Assembly (NCBI GenBank): GCA_031841125.1
Contig: CM063112.1
Span: forward strand, 15,960,603-16,024,602
From: Acanthococcus lagerstroemiae
Lineage: Eukaryota > Arthropoda > Insecta > Hemiptera > Eriococcidae
Length of the DNA stretch: 64,000 bases
Reading direction: 5' to 3'
The stretch's first letter is position 1, and each line of letters opens with the position of its first letter. Under the pieces are notes generated by a model that worked only from the letters and a program-made list of their open reading frames with translations, had not been told where the DNA came from and made no database searches. Made by a program: the position numbers and the translations under genes. Shown here piece after piece: positions 14,801 through 26,800 of this stretch.

Positions 14801-17800
14801 GTATAAGGATCATATTGTTGGGATAAAAAACTTGAGTGCTCTATTAAAAGGAAAAATACATAAATATAATGAACATGTAGAAATTTGTATGAAATGTCAT
14901 AAAAGATTTAAAGATAAATTAAAATATGAGGAACATTTAAAAAATTGTATAAATGATGAGCAAAATATAGAAATGCCAAATGAAGAGAAGAAATTTCGAA
15001 AATATTGCACAAATGGGGCAGAACAATATCATCCATACACAGTGACGTTGGATTTTGAATGTCTATTGGAAAAAATGCAAAAAGAAACTAAATCAACAAA
15101 ATATCTCCAGAAACATATTGCTAACAGTTTTTGTTTCTATTCTGACCAACAAGGAACACAGCTGGTTAGAGACTCGAATGTACAAAACTTGATGAATCAA
15201 TTCAATTCTTGGTTAATAGAACATGCTCGCGCATACAACAAGATAAGAAGAATTAATAAGCCAATGATTTGGGGACAAGATGAAGATATCAAATTCAAAG
15301 AAACTTCTCACTGTCATTTATGTAACAAGATTCTTGCAGAAAATGAAAAAGTTAGAGATCATGATCATTATACAGGAAAATTTCGTGGGGTAGCCTGTAG
15401 AGAGTGCAACTCGCATTTAAGAATGCCAAGATTCATTCCAATTTTGATTCATAATTTAAAATACGATTCCAAAATATTTTTACAATGGTTGTTGAAATTA
15501 TTTAGTGGGAACGAGAGGGAGCCTTCTGAGAAACATGATGTGAAAATTATTGCAGAAAATTGTGAAAATTATAAAACATTTTCCAAAAAGGTGGTGATAG
15601 ATCATTGTGAAGTAAAACGAGATTCCACTTATTGCTGCACTTGTAAAAGAAAATATTGGGACAAAATATTAAAAAAATGTTCCTCTTGTCAAGGAGAAAA
15701 ACTGAAAATAAGTAGGAAAGGAGATAAAATACCTATAGAAATGGAATTTAGATTTATTGACACATTAAATTTTGTGGGAATTAGTTTAGATCAAGCAGTA
15801 AAAAATCTAGCAGAAGTGAATGACTGTTTTTGTGCTAGGTGTAAAAAAGTACAGAAAATTAGGAAAGGACAATTTTTACCAATAAATGAGAATGGTATTT
15901 TAAAATATGCAGCAAAATGTGAAATTTGTGATTCTGAATTGACAAAACCAATTAATTATAATAAATTTCAAAATATATTGAGAGAATTTAAAAAAGAAGA
16001 CCTACATTTGGTTTTACAGAAGGGGATTTATCCTTATGACTGGGTTAGTACTTATGATAAATTCTCTGAGCAATTACCATTAGATAAAAAGGCGTGGTAT
16101 TCGATGTTAAATAATAAACATATATCTGATGACGATTTATCAAAAGCAAAAAAAGTTTACAAATATTTTAGATGTAAAAATTTTGGAGATTATCATGATT
16201 TATACTTGAAACTAGATACAATTCTCACAAAAGATATTTTTGATAATTTTAGGGAAATGTGTTATAAACATTATGGACTAGATCCTGTATATTATATTTC
16301 AGCACCACATTTATCAGATAGTGCTTCTTTAAAATTCACGAAACAATCGCTTGAGCTAATTACTGATCAAGAAAATTATGAAATTTATGAGAAAGGAATA
16401 AGAGGAGGAATTTCCAACATTCCTCATAGACACGCTCTTGCTAATAATTGTTACTTTTACGATGAGAAAGAAAGAAAAACGATAAAATTAAGCAAAGAAA
16501 AAGCCAAAGAGAAAGGAATTTGGGATAGTAAAAAGCATATCAGTTATATTCTATATTTAGATTGTAATAATTTATATGGGTGGGCTCTGAGTCAACCATT
16601 ACCAATAGGTGAATTCTTGAACTATAATTTGCTAGCCCATCAAATTGAAGATGCGCAAGCAAAAAATTCCGAAGCAAAGAAATCTTTAGAAAGCAAATTT
16701 GAAAAATTGACTTATAAACCATCAGACTTTACTCAAGATGTAATTCTTACTCTAGATGACAATGGTGAGTATGGATATACTTTTATAGCTGATCTTGAGA
16801 TTCCTTCAGAATTACACAAAAAATTTAAAGATTATCCCATGCTTCCAGAACAATATGTACCTAGAGAATCAGAATTGTCAGATTTTCAAAAAATTTTGAT
16901 TGAACAAAAAATAGGTAATAAACCAAAAATGAGTAAATTAATAAGTACGCTACACCCAAAACATAATTATCTCATTGATTACAGAATGTTGAAAGAATGC
17001 TTGAAACAAGGTATAGTTTTAAAGAGTATAAATAATTACATAAGATTCAAACAAAAAGCTTGGATGAAACCATATATTGATATGAATACAAGCTTAAGAC
17101 AAAAAGCAAAAAATGATCATGAGAAAGATCTGTATAAATTACTCAATAATAGTGTCTATGGCAAACAGATGGAGAACGTTAGAAAAAGATGTACAGTACA
17201 AATAGTGACTACTTTAGACTCATTTCTTAAACAGAATGAGTTTGAAACAAGAGTTGTTCTTGATGAAGAAACTGTTTTACTTCACATTCAAAATAAGAAA
17301 GTAAAGTTGAATAAACCAATATTTGGGGGATTTGTTGTTCTGGAGTTGTCAAAATTATTAATGTTCCAGTTCTACTACAATGTTTTAAAAACGAAATATG
17401 GAGACAAAATAAGATTATTAGGAACTGATACAGATTCATTGATTGTTTATATAGAATGTGATGATGTTTATGAGGACATAAAAGAGAATCTAAATTATTA
17501 CGACACTTCAGATTATTTAATGGATTGGATGCCTCAAGTAAACAAAAAAGTTCCAGGATTATTCAAGGATGAATACTTAGGAATCCCAATAAGAGAGTGG
17601 GTAGGACTAAGATCAAAAATGTACTCCTTCAGAAACGACACATCGAAAGAGAAAAAAGTGTGTAAGGGAATTAAAAGATCGAATATAGAAAGAATGAAAT
17701 TTGAAATGTACAAAAACTGTTTGTTCAATAGCAAGCAAACTAAGGAAATTGTGCATGGAATTGTTTCCAAAAAGCTGAAATTGTATACTATATCAATCAA

Positions 17801-20800
17801 TAAAATTGCACTATCTCCTTATGATGATAAAAGATACTTAATTGATGAAATGAATACACTTCCATATGGCTATAAAAAATATTGTATAATAAATGAAACG
17901 AACTAAAATACAGAATAAGACTGAAGTTTTAAACTTTGATAATAGTGTTCCAACTTGTAGATTGAAGGAAGTGTTTCCTAATATAATGAGATGTTGTATA
18001 TGTGGTCCTAGTGGGTCTGGAAAAACGAATGTTTTATTGACTATATTAGTGGATAGACCATTACCTGATAATGTATATTTATGTTCAAATACTTCTTATC
18101 AACCAAAGTATGAAAAGTTTCGCAAAATATTGCAAAACAAGAAACTTAAAAACAAAAAAATTCATACAGTATCACTCGAGGATTTGCCAGACCCTAATAA
18201 AATAGAAAAAGGATCAGTAGTAATCTTTGATGATATCTACACAGAAAACCATGATAAAATAGGTAAATATTATTCATGGAGTCGTCATAATGATATTTCA
18301 TGCTACTATTTATCCCAAACATATTCAAAAATTCCAAAACAACAGATTAGAGATAATTTTAATTACTTAATTCTTTTTGAACAAGATCTTACCAATCTGA
18401 CACATATTTATAACGAATATGCTAGGACCATAACATTTAATCAGTTCAAATCAATATGTAATGATTGCTGGCAAAAACCGTATGACTTTGTAGTTATAGA
18501 TAAAGAATGTGATCAGAAAAATGGTAGGTTCAAATACAAATTTGAGGAAAATTTTATATTATAAATGAGAAAGCTAACAGATTATAATTCAAATGATATT
18601 GATTTTGTTGTAAAACAACGTGCACTTCTACAAAAAAATATTGAATGTGCAAAGTTAGGTCAAGTGAATAGAAAACTAGAAATGGAAGAAAACTATAAAC
18701 CAATCATTGATACAATAAAAGACCTTAAGCCTGTAATACAACAACCAGTATTACCTATGATTGCTGACAAACCAAGAGAAATTACCTATGAACGGTCAGA
18801 GGAAACACCAGGATTTGATATGTCTCAAAGTCTTGCATGTAGATATTTGTCTTACTATACTAATAAAAAAATACCTACTGATTCAACTTTTGGTATTAGA
18901 TACGAAAATAAAGATTATTATATAGGAAATGCACGACTCATGGAAGTTCATCATTATGCTGATAATAATCGTGCTGATATTAAGCTAAGTAATGACACTA
19001 CCCTTTATCCAGGAACACAAGGACTATGGGAATTACTAACTATGCAAAAACCTGAAAATTATACTGATGAAGACCTGAAAAATTATCAAAAAATTATTCT
19101 CAGTACAGAATCTTATCGTTCTGAGAATGGACAAATTAAAAGTAGTCGTGGGTATAAATATTTAAATTTCATCCAACCTATGTTGATTGAGAAGGAACTC
19201 ATACTTTCACATCGTGGCTCTGGCCTCAAGAAAATTTATACCAATCAGACTGATTATAAATATTGGAACGATCCTAAAGAATTAATTGATCGATTTACAA
19301 TACTGAAAGGTATGTGGGAAGCAGGTAATCATAATCCACAAATATTCAATGAAATGACCAACATTCGGGAGGAACTGATAGAAGCCAAAAAAAATTTAAA
19401 AACCTTATAATAAATGTTTACTAGAAAAAATCATCATTATTTGTATGAATCAGTTGAAAAAATTCAGAATAACACGGGGAAAATCTTAGAGTCTGTTCTG
19501 AAAATTGTCATAAAAGATGTTAGCGAAATTTCAGATATGATAATACAATGTATAAAAAATGTCATTAATAATGAAAATTATACTGTTGGTATAATAGAGT
19601 ATGCTAATGGTGTGAAAGAGTACATAAACAATATAAAGGATAACACAAGCAGTATTTTACCACAACTGAAAAAGATTACTGAACATGATCAATCAGCTGT
19701 AACTGAACTGAAAAATATTACGCGGCAGGTAGTTGGATTGGCTGCCACCTGCGAGAATTCACTTTTCAATATTACCCAATTAGGAGCAATTTTAACAGAA
19801 TGGGAAAGCTGTGTCAAAGATCCTAATGTAAATAGATGAAAAAATTCCAGCATATGTAGCATAAATTTAATGAATTAAAACAGAAGTTAGTTTAGGAATT
19901 TATAAAAAATTTATAATAAAATAAATATGAGTTAAAAAGAGTACTGTGGATTAGGACAACATTTGCGATTACCTAATGAAATATTACCTAAAAAAGGTGA
20001 AGGATTTTATATTGATCGAAAAACCATAACCAATAATCAGAAAAAAGAAGGCAAAGGATTTCATATTGATCGAAAAACTACAACCAATGATCTCCCAGAA
20101 ATAATGAATTATTTGAATAATTTATATGTTAACAAACAGAAAAAAAAAGGTAAAGGATTTTATATTTATCGGGAAACAGCTATCAATGGTCGAAACAAAA
20201 AAGGGGAGGGTATCAAAGTAAGTAGATACATTAAATATCCTATCAATCCAGATAAGGAACAACTTGACAAAATTAATATTGGTGTTGAGAAAGGGGTACC
20301 TGTTGTACTAAATTTAGGATACGAAAATTTAATCAGAACTAAAAATAGCACACAGAACGAAACATATTTACCTCTAACAAAAGCACAAGTGAATCAAATT
20401 GAGACAGCAAAAACCAAGGAAAAAGGTTTAAAGCTAAAACTGAACAAAACACAACTGAAGCAGGTTAAAAATGGTGGATTCTTCCCACCAGCTATCCTAG
20501 CAGGATTGGCTGCTATTGCAGCAGCTAAACCTGCTGTAGAAGTAGGTACTAAAATAGTAGAAACTGTAGGTAATTTAATATCAACCGCCAAGCAAGCAAT
20601 TGATAATAAGAAAGCCAATGACGAGTTAGTAGAAGAGAGAAAACGTCGTAATGAAAAGTTGGAGTACAAGTCTGGTGAAGGCATAGGACAATATCTACAA
20701 ATACCTAACGAAGTTCTAAAGAAAAAGAGCGTTAAAAAAATAAAAAATGGCGTTAAAAAAATAAAAAATGGCGTTAATGGTAGTATTCAAAAAGACTGTT

Positions 20801-23800
20801 TAGGTGTTGAGAAAAATAAAAGAGGCGTTAAAAAAATAAAAAATGGCGTTAAAAAAATAAAAAATGGCGTTAAAAAAAAATGCGATGGCGTTAAAAAAAG
20901 AAAAATTGGGGGTGACATGATCACTCAACAAGTAATTAAAAAAATCTTAGATAATGAAAAAAAAAAAAAAATAACCATCAAGAATGACGCATTAACTAAT
21001 TTTGAAATAGAAGCATATGCTGAAAAATTGCAAATACCTCATTTCAGAGGAGTTTTTATGCTTGATGAGCTACCACCAAAAATCAAAAAATATGAATGTG
21101 GAATTGTAAATTTAGACACTTCAGACCACTCTGGAACTCATTGGACTGCTTACTGTAAGAATGATTCACAAGTTGATTTTTATGAACCGTTTGGTAACAT
21201 TCCACCACCAGAATTAGTGAAATATTTTGGACAGTCTAGAATTACTTATAATTATACGCAGGATCAAAAACTTGATGAAACAAATTGTGGTAGACGGTGC
21301 ATAGAATATTTATTAAAAATTAAAAAAAAAATACTATAAATGAAATATATAAATGGTTCTTACAGTATGCTTATGAGCGGTACAGATTCTGTTCTTTATC
21401 ATGATTTTAGTGGAGTTGATGACATTATTAGACTCAACCCTAATAAAGAATGGGAAATTGGGTTAGAATCTTTCCACACATCTTATCGTTTTTTCAATAT
21501 AACTGTAACTAAAAACAATTCACTTACTTTTTATAAGGAGGTGAACGAATTACCTACAACTATAGTACTTGATCCTGGTATTTATGAAGTAGCTGATATT
21601 ATTAAATGTATACATGAAAGTAAACATGCTAGGGCTGCTAATATAACCTTGAAAATAAATAAATACGCTCATACCATAATAATGGGGAGTCCATCACATA
21701 TAATAGATTTAAGAGATGTGACTTCTGTTGGTAATATATTGGGTTTTACTAAGCAAATTATACCAGCTGGAAAAGAAGTTGAATCTGATAGCCACGTTAA
21801 AATTTTTCCTATTGAAAGCATTAAGGGGATATGTAATGAATGTAATAACGGTAATGAAAAAATACTTTTTTATTTTCCTATATCATCACTACCCGGAGAA
21901 AAAATAATCTATACACCAAATGAAACTCAATATTATAGAGTGAGAAATAAAGAAATAAGCGAGATTGTATTAAACCTTTATGATCAGAATGGCAATCCAC
22001 TTGAAAATAATGGTGAAACATATTGGGCATTTTTAATCATACGTGAAGTACGATAATTAAAAAAAAAAAAAAAAAAAAAAATACTATAAATGAATGGTTA
22101 CGAAAGTTTTGAATTAATAGAATTCTCCACTGCTAATAATATTGATATAAATAAAAAAGATGAGGAAATTATAATTGAAATAAATACTCCTAATATTTGT
22201 ACTTTACCTTGGAAAAGCGAGGTAGTTATAGCTGGTCGTCTGATAGTACGTGATAAAGACAAAAAAATTGCGAGTTTCGATCGTAGTACAGTACAAGTAA
22301 TTAATAATGGGTTTCTCCATATTTTTAGGCAAATTATTTATAGAATTTCTGATGTTCAGGTAGATATATTGGAGTATCCAGGTGTAGCCAGCACCATTAA
22401 TGGTCTCGTTTCACTGTCCAAAACCACCAAGTATTCTAATGCAGGATGGAATCTAAATAATGATTACATGAATGTTGATGCGAATGGTTACTTCAAAGTT
22501 GCATTACCTTTCGATATGTTTCTAGGTTTTGGAACTTATAAAGAAATTCTCTTTAATGTTAGTCAATCCTTGATACTAGCAAGAGAACAACATGGTGTTA
22601 CAAATATGCTACAAGTTGACCCAAATTTAAAAGATTATACTGTGGAATTGAATCTGAAGTATATAACTTGGAGAATGCCAGTGGTGAAGCTTTCATTACA
22701 ACTTGAAAAAGAAGTTTTACCATTGTTAAATAAAGACATACCAATTCGTATGAATTTTGAGCATTGGCAATGTTTAAAGAAACCTGCTGGTAGTGTATCA
22801 GGAAAAGAATTTAGGTGGTCAATTCCTACAGATATTACATCACAATATGCTTTTGTAGTTTTCCAAAATAAAAGGAACAATGATCTCTTTGCTGATAAAA
22901 GTAAATTTGATCATTGTAATCCTTATGATGTACGTTTCAATGTCAATGGTTATGAATATCCTCGTCAGCAAATGCGATTAAATTTTAATGAAAAGGATTC
23001 AGGAGCTTTATATACATATTTTAAAAATTACAATGGAAAAGACGATGTTTTAATTGATCTTGTGCAATTTGAAAAAGAATATACTATCTTTTGCTTTGAT
23101 CTTACAGGACAACCTGACGCTCTACAAACAGATGTAGCCAATGTACAAATTATATTCTCATGGCGTGATGATTTTCCTAATACAGCTGAAATATTTGTTC
23201 TTTTGAAACAACCTGTTTGTTATGAATACAAACCTATATCTAGAGCGGTTAGACCTGCTCCTAAAAACTAAAAAAAAAAAAAAATATTCTTATAAATAGG
23301 TATGCAATCAGAAAACAATTCAGAGAACAATTCAGAAAATAAATTCAACTGGATGTGTATTATAATTTTCTGTTGGAATATTATCGAACAGGTGTTTAAA
23401 AAAATGAGAAAAAAGAAAAAGAAAAAAAAGACAGTCAAATAAGTATTATTTTTATATGAAAAATCATATAAAAATACATTATAACAACTTTAATAAACTA
23501 ATGTGGTTATGAAAGGTTTACTATTTTCAGCTTTCCATTTTTCAGAATCATTAAACATAGCTTCAACAATTTTTGAGACTTCTTTATCTCTACCTACACA
23601 TAAAGAGTTCAAATTAGATTCTGTTGGAACAATATAATTTTCAATACAACATGCTCTACTCTTTTTTAAAGAACCTACTACGTTTGATACAAAAGTAGGA
23701 CAGAACACAAGCATAGAATACCATAAATCTGACATTACACCTCGTGTTTTACTATAAACTGTTTTAAATTCTTTTCTAAACTTTAATAAATTCTTATCAA

Positions 23801-26800
23801 ATTCTACCTGAAATACACCTCTAGCTGTAAGTTGGATTGGTTCTTTATGTAGTGGATGATTCTTTTCATCTAGAAACACTAAGAGATACTTACGTGCTGA
23901 AATATAGTCTGTATCTCCTTTTACCCAATAACCAGCAAAAGAGTAATCATCTCGAGAAAGTCTGATAAGTTTAAGTTGGCGTCTAATGATTAAAATACGA
24001 TTTTTATCGATAATCCTACCTTGAATTGATCCATCTCGAGTCTCAATTGTGTGCGGTTTTGTATTTACAAAATGTTCTACACAGCTGGCACCTGAACATG
24101 ACTCGTTGCAACTTTTTCTCCACTCACAAGACATCAAATTTTCATTAGACATCCAGAAGCCTACAGGTTCTTGATTAATCACTTTCACTGATGGTATCTT
24201 TTTAGATACACAATGTGTAGAGTCATCAAAATTAAAGTTATTGCTTTTACTTTCAATCATTTCCATTTTATAATATATAATATTTTTTTTTTTTTTTTAA
24301 ACTAGGTTATCAATTTTCGATTTTTATTTTTTTTATTTTTTTTTTTTTTTAAACTAGGTTATCAATTTTCGATTTTTATTTTTTTTTTTAAATTTTTTTT
24401 TAAACTAGGTTATCAATTTTCGATTTTTATTTTTTTATTATTTTTATTTTTTTATTTTTATTATTTTTTTTTTTTTAGTATTAAGATTTCAAACAAAAAT
24501 TATTTGAAATCCAAGTTAGAAAAAAAAAGTGGTCTGATAAAAAATGGAAACTCGACCACTTTATATTACAATATCAATTCTTTTAACACCAACACAAAAA
24601 TGTGAACTCGGTCTAGGATTACACAAAACTTACACACAAATGTGAACTTGGTTACAGAGAACAGAACTTACACACAAATGTGAACTCGATTCAGAGAGAA
24701 CAATACTTACACAGAAATATGAACTCGGTCTAGGATTATACAGAACTCACTCAGAAAAATGTTTTCAACAGTAAATTTACAGAAATGTGAATTTGGTTTA
24801 GAGAGAACAGAACTCACTCAGAAAAATGTCACTTCAACAGTAAATTACAGAAATGTGAACTCGGTCCAGAACCCAACCTTTCTATACTACTTATAGGCTT
24901 GAGCCAGATCCCTGGCGGATTGTGTTTAATTCTTCTTGCTATTGTTGCTTAGTTTTGAATATCAGAGTAGGTGCATTAATTTTAATTGGGCAAGTGTATT
25001 TCGGTGATAGAAGAAATGACAAAAATAATATTGAGACCAGCGGAGGTCCGAGCTGAGAACGCCGATGGCTAAACTACTTTCGGTACTTTGTCAATGCTAT
25101 TTGACCTTCTTTAAATAAATTTTTGAGTTGTACGCGCTCTTTCCGAGGCTCTGTGCTCATAACAGAGTGGCTTGAGCCACAGAAACACACCCTTGGGCCG
25201 CCACTTATTGAGACCAGTGTTGGAAAGTGAACTACGAGATGTAAATAAGTAGATCAGATGTAGGTGTCAAAATAGGGTATAGCAAAGAGATGCCATAAGT
25301 GGTGGAAATAATTTCAGACGATTTTTTTATGCGCGACTGAGGTTTTCTTATAGTGAAATTCCAAAACCTGTTCGTCCTCACACTTCCATAATTCGATTTC
25401 ACTACAAGATCCCCGCGAATGAAAATAAACGGGAATTGAAGAAGAAAACGACGTACATAATTTTATACAAATCTCATTTTTGAATGAAACCGAGACTAAT
25501 ATGTATTTATCTGAACTGATTTCTTCGCAGAGTTTTCATCCTCCATTTTGGAAAGCCACAGAGACGCACTCCACACCATTCACGAGTGGGTGAAGAATAC
25601 CCACGGAACACGCGTGAGGTACCATAGTAAAAGCAGTAAGAAATCCAGCCCCCCCCCCCAAAAAAAAAAAAATACCAACTCAAAAGAAAGTTTCAAGAAA
25701 TCCAGAACTGTCATCAGCAGTACGACAAATGTCAACTGTTCAGGAACAGGAACCGGGGACATCGGGGACATGGCGGCCAGCAGAAAATACAGCTGCAGGG
25801 GCTCGAAGAACGCTAAATTACGACCAGTATTAAGTATACCTAGTTATTATAAATAAATATATGCACACTAATTAATCGTAACATTCATTTCTCGCATCTG
25901 CGTTAGATATCAGTATATTGTATGCGCATACCCATGCGTAGTATGTATGTGGAATCTGAGTGAAAAGTGAGTAAAATGTTGGTAAAATGTCGGTGTAATG
26001 TTAGCAACCGCACACTTGTAAAATATCGGTGAAATGTTGGTAAAGACGTATGGGTAAAACAGCGGCAAAATATCAGTGACCCATCTACAACACCGACATT
26101 ATTGTGGGCACTACATCCGAATCACCGACTTACTACTCCGTGGTATATCGGTAACATCTGCGTATGAGCGGTTCCAAAACGTGCGCACCGCCGAATTTGA
26201 ACATAGTTTTCATATGTGTAATCACCAGAATACCTACGAGAAACGTTGGCGATGCCAACGTTTTTTAGGCCTTTTGTCGGTGAAATGTTCTACGGGATGA
26301 TTCCAGGTCACATATATCGAATTATAGAAAATGATCAGTAGATTCACGTCAGCACACCTTGAATACAGAATAAAAATAAAATTAAAAATTACTAAATACG
26401 ATTTTGCTTTACCCCAACTTTGAGGAAATGCAAAACGGCCTTTTTTCTTCTTTTAATTGGGCGCTCTTGAGCACATAGAACCAAGCGACAAAATCTGTTT
26501 TTTGAGAACACGTGATTCGAAGTTCAAGAGCCATGCAGAAATTATATGACATAGCGTTTACTGATAAGCTCATTTCAACGTGGGTACACATTTTTATATC
26601 GGGATCCAATTTTGAAAAATTCTACTTTTTATGCTCTTTCCAACGATACTAATAGCCCATTTTGTCAACGAATGTCGCTTGGTTCTGTTTTGCTTAACAT
26701 TGTCCAATTTGTAAATTGCCCCTTGCACATGTACAAACACAAAATTTGTACCGCGTACTGAAAACTGAACTAAGGATGTCTGACATAAATTTGAAGTTGA

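Larger units (their letters stand above)
19927..21339 (+). pseudogene. Minor-capsid-like (pX/pVI-type) region joined to adenain-type cysteine protease; stop at codon 3
   Basis: The expected ATG at 19927 is followed in frame by TAA at 19933-19935; the frame then stays open for 458 codons from 19963 (TTG) to 21339. N-terminal part: four repeats of the type KGEGFYIDR, then LPLTKAQVNQ and an Ala-rich hydrophobic segment GGFFPPAILAGLAAIAAAKP (about 171-190), as in membrane-active minor capsid proteins of the group. Middle: lysine-rich heptad repeats GVKKIKN (about 252-316). C-terminal part: adenain-family protease with GTHW (His about 393), an acidic residue in YEPFG (Glu about 408) and Cys about 442 in NCGRRC. 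The protease could also be made alone from ATG 20917. Whether the stop inactivates the gene, or translation starts downstream, is unknown. Confidence 0.75.
10899..24891 (+). mobile_element. Complete Polinton/Maverick (adintovirus-like) element
   Basis: A 13,993-bp insertion bounded by a 6-bp TATAGG duplication, with terminal inverted repeats starting 5'-AGTAGTATAG. Gene content is that of the Polinton/adintovirus group: protein-primed polymerase B, packaging ATPase, adenain-type protease, penton and double-jelly-roll capsid proteins. Composition is far more AT-rich than the flanks. All large frames are open except an in-frame stop at the start of the protease-region gene. No retroviral-type integrase was found. 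The terminal repeats are near-identical, implying recent integration or recent homogenisation. It is inserted in an intron of apolipophorin, in the sense orientation of its core genes. Confidence 0.93.
23448..24891 (-). repeat. Right terminal inverted repeat
   Basis: 1,444 bp, inverse of 10899-12295. Wherever I compared the two they are identical, except in the AT-rich tract, where this copy has three GATAACCTAGTTT-containing units against two on the left, plus homopolymer length changes. Confidence 0.92.

Noticed and set aside
19963..21339. TTG at 19963 as the genuine start
   Set aside because: TTG is not a usual eukaryotic start; an in-frame ATG with the usual upstream box lies at 19927 but is cut by a stop, so the gene is treated as interrupted.
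10899..24891. Bidnavirus or parvovirus integration
   Set aside because: The polymerase type is shared, but there is no NS1-like helicase, and the ATPase, protease, penton and double-jelly-roll capsid point to the Polinton/adintovirus group.
10899..24891. Element as a contaminating contig or free virus joined by assembly
   Set aside because: An exact 6-bp target duplication flanks it, and the apolipophorin reading frame continues on both sides with matching phase.
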